Source: Pseudoalteromonas sp. S16_S37
GTDB taxonomy: Bacteria; Pseudomonadota; Gammaproteobacteria; Enterobacterales; Alteromonadaceae
NCBI RefSeq assembly: GCF_014694405.1
Contig: NZ_JAAUWV010000005.1
Span: forward strand, 62,001-126,000
Reading direction: 5' to 3'
DNA: 64,000 nucleotides
Shown here: positions 16,937 to 24,993 of the stretch, one piece after another
How the letters are laid out: each line of letters begins with the position of its first letter
Numbering within the stretch: the stretch's first letter is position 1
Position numbers and translations under genes: made by a program
Notes under the pieces: generated by a model
Database searches by the model: none
What the model saw: the letters and a program-made list of their open reading frames with translations, nothing else
Told to the model about the DNA's origin: nothing

Positions 16937-17338
16937 ATGGATCATAAAAGCGTACACGACTATTTGCAGAGTAAACCTGCAACGTTTATTACACAACCAT
17001 TTGCACAGGATACCGATGTATACAAAGTGCAACATAAGATGTTCGCGACCTTATCAGAAGGTAAAGAAGGTCAGGTTGATGCTAACGGTGAGTTAGTCTG
17101 GTGGCTTAATTTGAAGTGCGATCCTGATGAAGCATTGTTACTTCGAGATGAGTTTCCAGCTATTGTGCCCGGTTACCATATGAACAAACGTTTATGGAAC
17201 ACGATTATCTTAGATGGCTCAGTGCCTGAAGATAAAATCAAAGAAATGATTGATAAATCATATGATATCGTTGTTGATAACTTACCAACTGCACAAAAAG
17301 AAGAGCTTGCAAAAATTGCAGGTACACTAAACAAATAA
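16937..17338 (+). CDS. MmcQ/YjbR family protein
   Basis: Soluble 133-residue protein of the MmcQ/YjbR fold (CyaY-like double-wing). Conserved features visible are KPATFITQPF near the N terminus, the VWWLNLKCDPDEALLLRDEF strand-helix, and GYHMNKRLWNTIILDGSVPE, which corresponds to the PSRHLNKAHWSTVYLDGS block of E. coli YjbR. The final helix is IDKSYDIVVDNLP. DNA binding has been proposed for the family but the molecular role is not settled. It stands alone after a long AT-rich gap and is followed by a terminator. Confidence 0.85.
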   Translation: MDHKSVHDYLQSKPATFITQPFAQDTDVYKVQHKMFATLSEGKEGQVDANGELVWWLNLKCDPDEALLLRDEFPAIVPGYHMNKRLWNTIILDGSVPEDKIKEMIDKSYDIVVDNLPTAQKEELAKIAGTLNK

Positions 17339-17643
17339 TTTGGTAAAGTTTGGCCTCCCCCACGCAAAAGTGGGGGCCATTTCCTTATTTTCATATCTAT
17401 TAACTCTTCTCTTTACACTCTATAAGCATCTTGATATTGATTAAGTTATAAATGACTTTGTCTATAATCAAAGTACATAAACTCAGGTGTGGATAAAGGT
17501 TTTGCAATAGCAAATATTTTGGTAATTTGTGTTATCGGCACTGTTGTGTAGTAATGGCTGGCTATTACAAATGCAAGCTACGTAGAGTATGGAAAAGTTC
17601 GCCTATTCATAGCTGAGATTACATATCTTAACGAGGGAATATC
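17339..17643. other. Intergenic region between yjbR and pfkA
   Basis: 305 bases holding the yjbR terminator at its left end and, further on, AT-rich DNA with a TATAAT at 17463-17468 that could be a -10 element for pfkA, although no well-spaced -35 is seen. No gene found. Confidence 0.5.
17352..17384 (+). terminator. Stem-loop terminator after yjbR
   Basis: CCCCCAC (17357-17363) pairs with GTGGGGG (17370-17376) around GCAAAA, extended by an outer GG/CC pair after a bulge. The T tract is weak (ATTTCCTTATTTTC), so termination may be partial. Confidence 0.65.
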
Positions 17644-18639
17644 ATGAAGAAAGTCGCAGTACTAACTAGCGGTGGTGACTCACCTGCAATGAATGCAGCA
17701 ATTCGAGCGATCGTTTTAAGTTGTGACTATCACCAATTGCAATGTGTCGGGTTTTACCATGGATATAATGGACTGATTAATGATCAACATGTCGATATGC
17801 ATCAATTTGATATTAACTCAGCATTACAACAAGGTGGCACAATTTTAAAAAGCGCGCGTTGCCAAGCAATGCTCTCTGACGAAGGGGTTATGCAAGCATG
17901 CAATACCCTAAGAAAGCATGATATCGATGCACTGATAGTTATCGGCGGCGATGGCTCTTTAAAAGGCCTAAAAGAGATCAAACAACATTGGGAAAAGCCT
18001 GTTATTGGTCTGCCTGGTACCATTGATAATGATTTAAGCGGAACAGACGCTACAATAGGATTTGCCACCGCCGTGACAACAGCAACACATACCATCGACA
18101 AAATTCGCGATACGGCAAATGCATTCGAGCGCATTTTTATTGTTGAAGTAATGGGTAGACACAGTGGCCATATCGCATTTAATGTCGGTATTGCGACAGG
18201 TGCAGAAGCCATCATTTCTTTCGAGAACTTCACTCCAAGTCAAGCCAACAGTAAAGTTGCAGAAATACTCAAAGGTGTAGAAAAGCAACAACGCACTCAT
18301 GGCAGCTTTTTAATTGTACTCGCTGAAAATTTATGGCCTGGTGGTGCGCATGCATTAAAAGCTAGCTTAAGCGAACAAGGTCAAGTCGACAGCGCATTAT
18401 GTATCTTAGGTCATATTCAACGTGGAGGGAGTCCAGTTCCTGAAGATAGAAATCTCGCTACAGAGCTTGGAATAGCATCTGTTGACGCCATTTTAAATGG
18501 CCAAGATAGTGTAATGATTGGTAAATTGTCTGGCACTATTGTTGCCACTTCATTAGATGACGTAATTAACACGCCAAAACCGGTGAGCAGTCACTGGGTG
18601 AAAGCTCACCAAGGGCAATTAACCCATTACTTAAAATAA
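17644..18639 (+). CDS. pfkA: ATP-dependent 6-phosphofructokinase
   Basis: Phosphorylates fructose 6-phosphate to fructose 1,6-bisphosphate, the committed step of glycolysis; cytoplasmic tetramer in the family. At 331 residues it is close to E. coli PfkA (320). ATP-site GGDSPAMNAAIRA, IGGDGSLKG, the catalytic loop PGTIDNDLSGTD, VVEVMGRHSGH-like VEVMGRHSG and the substrate loop HIQRGGSP are all present. Glycines in GGDGS and PGTIDND mark the ATP rather than the pyrophosphate type. Stop codon overlaps the convergent nhaD gene by 9 bases. A strong GAGGG site precedes the ATG. Confidence 0.95.
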   Translation: MKKVAVLTSGGDSPAMNAAIRAIVLSCDYHQLQCVGFYHGYNGLINDQHVDMHQFDINSALQQGGTILKSARCQAMLSDEGVMQACNTLRKHDIDALIVIGGDGSLKGLKEIKQHWEKPVIGLPGTIDNDLSGTDATIGFATAVTTATHTIDKIRDTANAFERIFIVEVMGRHSGHIAFNVGIATGAEAIISFENFTPSQANSKVAEILKGVEKQQRTHGSFLIVLAENLWPGGAHALKASLSEQGQVDSALCILGHIQRGGSPVPEDRNLATELGIASVDAILNGQDSVMIGKLSGTIVATSLDDVINTPKPVSSHWVKAHQGQLTHYLK

Positions 18640-20055
18640 CTCAGCGTTTAGCCACAGATGTGTTAGGACACTAGCAGCGTAGCCTAACGCAATCACTGGC
18701 GCCCATTTTAAGTGTCCAAAAAACGTATAGTAGCCTCTAGCTTGACCCATCAAAGCGACACCGGCGGCAGAGCCAATAGACAGTAAACTACCGCCAACAC
18801 CCGCAGTTAGTGTGATCAGTAACCACTGACCGTGCGACATATCGGGCTGCATAGACAATACCGCAAACATGACCGGAATATTATCAATCACTGATGACAA
18901 AATACCTAAGAACACATTCGCGCTTGTAGCACTCCATTGCCCATAAAGCACCTCAGATAATAAGCCTAAATAACCTAAAAAGCCCAAACCTCCCACGCAC
19001 ATAACAATCCCGTAAAAAAACAGTAGCGTATCCCACTCTGCGCGAGCAACTTTGTTGAAAATATCAAATGGCACCATACTTCCTAACATGTCGATACGTC
19101 GGCGGTCCCCTTCTCTTTGTGCCTTAGTTTGTCGTCTTTTTAAAGTGATCCTGAGGTAATAACCAAAAAACTGCAGGTAACCAAGCCCCATCATCATTCC
19201 CATCACTGGAGGCATATGTAACAAGCTATGGCATAAAACTGCGGTCAGTACTGTTAGCAAAAATAAAATGAGAATCCGTCTAGCGCCTCGCTGCATAGCG
19301 ACAGGAGCGAACACCGCTGAAGGATTTTTCTTTTCTACAAACAAACTCATAATGGCTGCTGGCACCATATAATTTACCAGTGAGGGCACAAATAAAGAAA
19401 GAAACTCATTAAACTCTACAAGCCCAGCCTGCCAAACCATAAGCGTGGTAATATCACCAAAAGGGCTAAATGCCCCACCCGCGTTCGCAGCAATAACAAC
19501 ATTAATACAGCTGATGTTAATAAAACGCTTATCACCTTCAGCAACTTTCATTACTACAGCACACATAAGTAATGCGGTGGTTAAATTATCAGCGATTGGA
19601 GAGATGAAAAATGCGAGAAAGCCAGTTATCCAAAACAGACTTTGATAGCTAAAGCCTCGTTGGATCATCCACGCCCGTAATTTATCAAATACCTTACGCT
19701 CTTCTAATGCGTTGATGTATGTCATTGCCACGAGCAAAAAAAGCATCAGCTCTGCATATTCAAGCAGATTGTGCCTAAATGCTTCTTCGGTAACATGAGA
19801 AATATCATGGGTGACATAATAAATACTGATGAGAACCCAGATTATCCCTGCCGCCACTAGCACAGGTTTAGACTTTCTCAGGTGCAGTTTTTCCTCAAGC
19901 ATAACAAGCGCGTATGCGACAACAAAGATGACAATACAAATTATCCCGATACTAGAAGATGTTAAATCTATTTTTTCTCCACTTGCCCATGCCGGCGCAG
20001 TAAACCCCATAAGAAGTAGAATAAACAAGCCAAGCTTGCTGTTAATTGCACCCAT
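18631..20055 (-). CDS. nhaD: Sodium:proton antiporter NhaD
   Basis: Inner-membrane Na+/H+ (Li+/H+) antiporter of the NhaD/IT superfamily, 474 residues, which expels sodium and supports growth at alkaline pH in marine bacteria. It begins with a signal-like hydrophobic segment (GLFILLLMGFTAPAWA) and has some 12-13 membrane segments. NhaD-type conserved stretches include FFISPIADNLTTALLM, NAGGAFSPFGDITTLMVWQAG and SSVIDNIPVMFAVLSM, which carry the polar residues of the ion path. A TAAGGT site lies seven bases before the ATG. It lies 3' of the DUF368 gene on the same strand, 298 bases away. Confidence 0.95.
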   Translation of the reverse strand: MGAINSKLGLFILLLMGFTAPAWASGEKIDLTSSSIGIICIVIFVVAYALVMLEEKLHLRKSKPVLVAAGIIWVLISIYYVTHDISHVTEEAFRHNLLEYAELMLFLLVAMTYINALEERKVFDKLRAWMIQRGFSYQSLFWITGFLAFFISPIADNLTTALLMCAVVMKVAEGDKRFINISCINVVIAANAGGAFSPFGDITTLMVWQAGLVEFNEFLSLFVPSLVNYMVPAAIMSLFVEKKNPSAVFAPVAMQRGARRILILFLLTVLTAVLCHSLLHMPPVMGMMMGLGYLQFFGYYLRITLKRRQTKAQREGDRRRIDMLGSMVPFDIFNKVARAEWDTLLFFYGIVMCVGGLGFLGYLGLLSEVLYGQWSATSANVFLGILSSVIDNIPVMFAVLSMQPDMSHGQWLLITLTAGVGGSLLSIGSAAGVALMGQARGYYTFFGHLKWAPVIALGYAASVLTHLWLNAELF

Positions 20056-20297
20056 ACTTTTACCTTAATATTTTATTGTTATAACTCAAGGGTTTTCGTT
20101 TCTATAAAAAACATAGCACACTTTGTAAGCATAGAAATTAAAATTTGGTGAGTGCACAACAAAAGCTGATGGACAAATTCATGGGGGTGGCGAGTTGAGT
20201 ACAAATAAGGGTAGTAAATACTTGATACGCACTAGCATCTTAAGCATAACTTCTTAGACACAAACAAGAAAATAACGATTAGACCGTTAGCGGCTGT

Positions 20298-20329
20298 TTG
20301 CAACTAAGGAGTATACCCCTTAGTTGCAA
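20298..20329. repeat. Perfect 12-bp inverted repeat, 3' of the DUF368 gene
   Basis: TTGCAACTAAGG (20298-20309) and CCTTAGTTGCAA (20318-20329) pair perfectly around an eight-base loop. It lies 25 bases past the DUF368 stop on the minus strand. No T tract follows on either strand, so it is not a standard intrinsic terminator; a 3' stabilising stem or attenuator is possible. Confidence 0.5.
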
Positions 20330-20353
20330 GTTTAGATTTGTTGGCGTAAAACG

Positions 20354-21292
20354 CTATTTGTTCTCGGTGAGTTTTTCTACCGCTAAAATGAGTAGTAAAC
20401 CAGCAACTGCCAAAGCAATACATAAACCAGTCTGAGGTGATATCCCGGTGACACTGGCAAACTCCATTGGAGTAACATTTTGCTGTATTAGCGGTTTTTC
20501 AACCCCATGTGAGTTGATATACGTAGAGAGCACGGTTTTCCATGGCCAAAGTAAATTCAAAGACCCTATCAAAAATCCAGCCAACAAAGAAAATGTCACT
20601 TGTTCATATTTATCTAATAACCAAGATAAAAAGCGTGAAAAAGCCATCAGACCAACCACACATCCGCCTAAAAACAGCGCTACAAGTGTGATATTTTTGG
20701 TTGTCACCGCGTTTAGTACATGTCCATACATTCCCAGTAACAGTAATATAAAGCTGCCAGAGATACCCGGTAAAATCATCGCACAAATGGCGATTGCGCC
20801 CGCGACAAAAAACATCCACCAGTGAGGAATCGCTTCAGAAGGTGCAATTGTAGTGATGACAAAAGCTGCTACTGCACCAACGATACAACTAAGTATTGTT
20901 TGCCAACGCCACTGCTTTACTTGTTTAGCAACATGAATAAACGAAGCAACGATTAAACCAAAGAAAAATGACCACACCAAAATTTGATGATGTGCTAGTA
21001 GGTAGGTGATTAATTTAGCAAGCGATGCAGCGCTAGTCAATAAGCCCGCAAATACAGACAACAAAAAGTATCCGTCAACGTGACGCCAAAAATCTTTGAA
21101 ACCATTATTTTTTAGAACTGCCAATGCATCCAAATCAAAGCTTTTAAGTGCGTGTAAGAAACGTGAATAGATCCCCGTTATAAATGCTATCGTTCCCCCT
21201 GATACTCCGGGCACAACATCAGCTGCTCCCATTCCCGCACCTTTTAAAAAGAACCATATATAGTCTCGCTTTGAATCACGTTGCTGTGTCAC
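20354..21292 (-). CDS. DUF368 membrane protein, probable undecaprenyl-phosphate translocase
   Basis: Polytopic inner-membrane protein of 312 residues, DUF368 family. Members in Vibrio cholerae and Staphylococcus aureus (PopT) help return undecaprenyl phosphate, the lipid carrier of cell-wall building, across the membrane, and matter most at alkaline pH with sodium. The family's paired motifs are clear: GMGAADVVPGVSGGTIAFITGIY at the N terminus (read as GAADVVPGVSGGT) and MILPGISGSFILLLLGMY in the middle. The gene starts with GTG at 21292, with GGAG eight bases upstream. It precedes nhaD on the same strand. Function here is inferred from the family. Confidence 0.88.
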   Translation of the reverse strand: MTQQRDSKRDYIWFFLKGAGMGAADVVPGVSGGTIAFITGIYSRFLHALKSFDLDALAVLKNNGFKDFWRHVDGYFLLSVFAGLLTSAASLAKLITYLLAHHQILVWSFFFGLIVASFIHVAKQVKQWRWQTILSCIVGAVAAFVITTIAPSEAIPHWWMFFVAGAIAICAMILPGISGSFILLLLGMYGHVLNAVTTKNITLVALFLGGCVVGLMAFSRFLSWLLDKYEQVTFSLLAGFLIGSLNLLWPWKTVLSTYINSHGVEKPLIQQNVTPMEFASVTGISPQTGLCIALAVAGLLLILAVEKLTENK

Positions 21293-21449
21293 ATTTGTAC
21301 TCCATTTTTAATTTGCTGCTAGTTTAACTTAATTGAATTCTCGCCAACAGCATTGCAATCGTCTTCGTTTCCTAGAAGTAAGTTTTTATTAAAAAAAAGT
21401 CGCCTGTTGCCGATAACTGAGTATTGTTCCATTTGATGATTAAGTCGCC

Positions 21450-22295
21450 ATGCATTTTTTGAGCGTTGTTCTGTACTGTGTGTTATTCATCTTTAGCCTA
21501 AATAGCGTTGCAGCTCCTGCGCCTTTTGTTATGCCACAGCCGCGTACTAAGATAGAGCAGCAAGACTTAGCGAAATACTTTTCTGATAAGTTAATTGAGC
21601 TTGAAACGGATAATGGGAAAGTCGTAACACTTTTCTCCCCTTATATGAGTGCCAGTAAAAGAGGCGTTGTGATCTTGCTCCCTGGTGCTGGTGATAGCCC
21701 TTTATCAGTACACGGTTTAAGCTATTTATCTCAAGCGCTGACTGACGATGGTTTTGATACTTATGCGTTACAAACACCTGAATTAAATTGGCAAGCAGGC
21801 TTATTTAATATCGAACAAGCGACCCCAGATAAAGAAAAGGTTTATGCAGGCCCTTGGTCTGAAGCTATGTTGGATGATTACAAGGAGCAGCTGATCTCAA
21901 GTTTTGACGCTTTGTATCAACAATTAGTCATTACCAATCAAGACCAAGTTGTAGTCGTTGCTCACGGTGTCAGTGCTGGTGTATTTTCTGAATATTTAGC
22001 TTCTTTACCTAAAACCAATATTGATGCTTTTATTGCCATTAGTGCACAGTTACCAAATATAGACAGAAACAAGCATTTACCCGCTGTTTTATCTTTAGTC
22101 AGTCCACCGCTGCTTGACATCATTTACTCGCTAGACAATCCGACTATCCATAACAATGCCAAACAAAGAAAGCGCTGGGTTTTGCGTAATAATAAATATG
22201 ACTATCGGCAAAGAGAGTTATTTGGTTTAAGTACCGAACCTAGGCAGCATGAACGTTTACGAAAAGAATTAGATGGCTTTTTAAGACAGCTTTAA
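21450..22295 (+). CDS. DUF3530 family exported alpha/beta-hydrolase-like protein
   Basis: Probably periplasmic, 281 residues. Residues 1-21 form a signal peptide (FLSVVLYCVLFIFSLNSVAA). The body resembles an alpha/beta hydrolase: VVILLPGAGDSPLS matches the oxyanion-side strand, and VVVVAHGVSAGVFSEYL carries a GVSAG nucleophile-elbow-like motif. Acid and histidine partners are less clear, with AFIAISAQLP and a basic C-terminal part (KQRKRWVLRNNKYDYRQREL). No substrate is known for the family. Divergent from the DUF368 gene with 157 bases between them. Confidence 0.82.
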   Translation: MHFLSVVLYCVLFIFSLNSVAAPAPFVMPQPRTKIEQQDLAKYFSDKLIELETDNGKVVTLFSPYMSASKRGVVILLPGAGDSPLSVHGLSYLSQALTDDGFDTYALQTPELNWQAGLFNIEQATPDKEKVYAGPWSEAMLDDYKEQLISSFDALYQQLVITNQDQVVVVAHGVSAGVFSEYLASLPKTNIDAFIAISAQLPNIDRNKHLPAVLSLVSPPLLDIIYSLDNPTIHNNAKQRKRWVLRNNKYDYRQRELFGLSTEPRQHERLRKELDGFLRQL

Positions 22296-22381
22296 AATAT
22301 GAAACTAGGGCATTAAAGCTGCCGTTACTGATGTACAGTGTGATCAGCCGCCTCACAAATATTTGTACACATTCAAGTCCA

Positions 22382-23227
22382 TTAACTGGCCTTCTTTAAA
22401 AATTCATAGGCAGATTGAATGTCTTGGCTTTTGCGCTTAGCCACTTCCATCATATGCTCAGGTAGGCCTTGTGACACCAGCTTATCAGGATGGTGCTGCG
22501 CCATGAGTTTGCGATAAGCACGTTTGATATCCTTGTCACTGGCATCACTTTGCAACCCCAATACCGCAAGTGCTTGCGTTTTGGAAAATGCGGGTTCAGG
22601 CTGTGTTTGCTCTTTACGCTGATAATGGTTTTGCTGACTTTGCTGAAAGCGCTGCTGCTGTTGACGAAAATTAAACTCCGCTTGATAGCGTTTTAAAATA
22701 AAACGAAAGTGGGTTGCAGAAATCCCTAAATATTGACTCACTTTTTGCAATAACTGTTTTTCCTGTGCAGCTAAGTGACCGTCAGAAAATGCCATCTGTA
22801 TTTGAATTTCCAAAAATAACTGCAGCAGATCATAACGACGCGCAAATACTTCTTTAAAATCAGCAATCGCTTCTTTTAACTGAAACTCAGGATCTTTCCC
22901 CGCTCGAAACGCGTTTTGAGCTTCTTGTCGATTTTCTCCATGCAAGCCCATTTCGTCCATAAACGCGGTAGCAGCCTGAATATGTATTTCGCTTACTCGA
23001 CCGTTTGATTTGGCAATATGGCCCATCACCGCAAAGCAACTGGAAAAGAACAATGCTTGGCGTTGATGTAAATCATCTCCGCTAAAAAAGCCTTGAAAAC
23101 CACCGACCTTATCAAAATTCTGCTTGAGGCTTTTATCGAACATGTGGCCAAGCCAAAAACCTAGTATCGCACCAATCCAGCGGCCAAACATAAACCCAAA
23201 ACAGGTTCCGAGTAACTTACCCCACAT
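22382..23227 (-). CDS. djlA: Membrane-anchored co-chaperone DjlA
   Basis: DnaJ-like co-chaperone that stimulates DnaK from the inner membrane, 281 residues (E. coli DjlA 271). A short glycine-rich transmembrane segment occupies residues 5-27, with the FGFMFGRWIGAILGFWLGH pattern known from DjlA. A TerB-like helical domain spans about 50-170, followed by a glutamine-rich linker (about 185-205). A C-terminal J domain has the HPD motif in MAQHHPDKL. An AGGAG site precedes the ATG, and the gene starts 3 bases after murU, so it is the last gene of amgK-murU-djlA. Confidence 0.94.
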   Translation of the reverse strand: MWGKLLGTCFGFMFGRWIGAILGFWLGHMFDKSLKQNFDKVGGFQGFFSGDDLHQRQALFFSSCFAVMGHIAKSNGRVSEIHIQAATAFMDEMGLHGENRQEAQNAFRAGKDPEFQLKEAIADFKEVFARRYDLLQLFLEIQIQMAFSDGHLAAQEKQLLQKVSQYLGISATHFRFILKRYQAEFNFRQQQQRFQQSQQNHYQRKEQTQPEPAFSKTQALAVLGLQSDASDKDIKRAYRKLMAQHHPDKLVSQGLPEHMMEVAKRKSQDIQSAYEFLKKAS

Positions 23228-23229
23228 AT

Positions 23230-23895
23230 TTATTGCTCCTGATTGCGGTTTATTTCCGCCAGACGTTCAGGGGTGCCGATATCACTCCACACACCTAAAT
23301 AAAGTTCGGTTGATACAACACCTTGCTCTAAGCCGGCTCTGAGCATCGGCCCTAAGGGAGTAAACCCCGACTCGAAAGGTGCAAAGAAACTTTTGTGATA
23401 TAACCCAATTCCAGCAAATGTATAACATTGCTCATTTATCGTTTGATGTGCGAGGCGAAAATCCCCTTGTGGGTTATGAGATGGATTCTCTACCAAAACA
23501 ATATGCGCCTCACCAGAGTTAAGCATTAATTGAGTTAGCGCACTCACATCATAATCAGTAAAAATATCGCCATTGATGACAATAAATAACTCATCTCTGT
23601 CGCACAGTTGCTCTAACGCTTGAATGATGCCACCTGCGGTTTCTAATCCGCCTTCTGGTTCGCGACTATAATAAATATTGACGCCAAATTGAGAGCCATC
23701 AGCAAAATACTGTTCTATTTTGTCACCCTGCCATGCAAGGTTAATCACAATATCAACTATCCCAGCTTGTTTGAGTCGCAAAATGTGATATTCAAGCAAA
23801 GGACGATCAGCCACTTTGAGCATAGGCTTGGGTAAATGAGTGGTAAGCGGCATCATTCTTTTGCCTCTACCAGCTGCGAGGATCATGGCTTTCAT
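23230..23895 (-). CDS. murU: N-acetylmuramate alpha-1-phosphate uridylyltransferase MurU
   Basis: Transfers UMP to MurNAc-1-phosphate to give UDP-MurNAc, the second step of the cell-wall salvage route that bypasses MurA (and so fosfomycin). Cytoplasmic, 221 residues. The N terminus has the nucleotidyltransferase signature MILAAGRGKRMMPLT...PKPM, then the metal-binding INGDIFTD and substrate loop EPEGGLETAGG. The start at 23895 forms an ATGA overlap with amgK, which is why the longer frame to 23907 is not used. Order amgK-murU beside divergent lptD matches that seen in pseudomonads. Confidence 0.93.
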   Translation of the reverse strand: MKAMILAAGRGKRMMPLTTHLPKPMLKVADRPLLEYHILRLKQAGIVDIVINLAWQGDKIEQYFADGSQFGVNIYYSREPEGGLETAGGIIQALEQLCDRDELFIVINGDIFTDYDVSALTQLMLNSGEAHIVLVENPSHNPQGDFRLAHQTINEQCYTFAGIGLYHKSFFAPFESGFTPLGPMLRAGLEQGVVSTELYLGVWSDIGTPERLAEINRNQEQ

Positions 23896-24905
23896 TGTGT
23901 ACTGCAACTCAACTTAGCTTCAACTTTTGGCATTATGTCATGCCTTAACCAAGTTGCAAGCCACTGAAATGACTCGTAACAATTTGCCACATCGTCAATA
24001 TACGCAAGTGTTGGCATAATATTATTTAAATACCCTGCCTTGTTATCTCGTAGCAACAATCGACAAAATATCCCTGCGGCTTTTAAATGACGTTGCAACC
24101 CAGTTAAATCGAAATAATAACAGTACCGTTCATAAGACATATCCGATAATAACTGAGCATTTTTTAAGATATCAAAGCTTTGCAAACGAAGCTTATCAAA
24201 CTCTGTGCTGGGTAAATTAAAGTAGCAATCGCGAAGCAACGACACCGCGTCATAAGTAACGGGACCTTGTACAGCATCTTGATAGTCTATGAGTGCCCAC
24301 TCTCCATCCGCTCGCATGATATTGCGGCTATGAAAATCGCGGTGCATGGTTACTTGAGGCTGAGATGTCATCACATCAACCAGCAATGATTTCATGGTTT
24401 GCCATTGCTGCTTAGGCAATTGTGCATCTTCTAGCTCTAGCCAATCAACAATTAACCATTGCCAAAATATGTCCATTTCCATCGCTATAAAATCAGCATC
24501 GTAGGGTTTCATATATGGTGATGGAGGTATTTGAGCGATGCTAGGTAACAGTGCTAGTATCTCACTATAGTCTTGATATCGAGACTCTAAACTTAACCTA
24601 TCTGCCAAATGCTCAGCACCTAAATCTTCTAACAAAATCAAACCTTTTGATGTATTAAATTGTTGAATTTTGGGCACTCGTAAGCTTTGCTTTGCAAAAC
24701 AGCTATTGAGTTCGATAAAAGGCCGATTATCCAATTTACTTGGATCTGAGTCCATTAAAATATAGCTTTGTTGCGCTACCATCACTCGATAATAGCAACG
24801 AAAACTTGCATCGCTTGTGATGGCGCTATAACTGATATCTTCATCACCAAAATATGATCGCAAAAAGTCCTCAAATAAGCTTTGTCTATTTTGCTCGTTT
24901 GTCAC
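23892..24905 (-). CDS. amgK: Anomeric MurNAc/GlcNAc kinase AmgK
   Basis: Phosphorylates N-acetylmuramate (and N-acetylglucosamine) at the anomeric carbon, the first step of peptidoglycan sugar salvage. Aminoglycoside phosphotransferase fold, 337 residues. The catalytic loop is MHRDFHSRNIM and the metal-binding loop ALIDYQDAVQGP; the N lobe has FRCYYRVMV and ILLEDLGAEHLAD. It overlaps murU by four bases (ATGA). Only 88 bases separate it from divergent lptD, so the two operons share a promoter region. Confidence 0.93.
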   Translation of the reverse strand: MTNEQNRQSLFEDFLRSYFGDEDISYSAITSDASFRCYYRVMVAQQSYILMDSDPSKLDNRPFIELNSCFAKQSLRVPKIQQFNTSKGLILLEDLGAEHLADRLSLESRYQDYSEILALLPSIAQIPPSPYMKPYDADFIAMEMDIFWQWLIVDWLELEDAQLPKQQWQTMKSLLVDVMTSQPQVTMHRDFHSRNIMRADGEWALIDYQDAVQGPVTYDAVSLLRDCYFNLPSTEFDKLRLQSFDILKNAQLLSDMSYERYCYYFDLTGLQRHLKAAGIFCRLLLRDNKAGYLNNIMPTLAYIDDVANCYESFQWLATWLRHDIMPKVEAKLSCSTQ

Positions 24906-24993
24906 AAAATTCCACTCTTAATTACTGTATTTCACTAAGTTTTACTTTATCATGTCTTGCTTATATATAAACAACGGCGTTCAAGGTTAATAA

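Noticed and set aside
17802..18300. Two antisense frames (143 and 88 codons) in pfkA
   Set aside because: Opposite to a well-conserved enzyme, without start signals.
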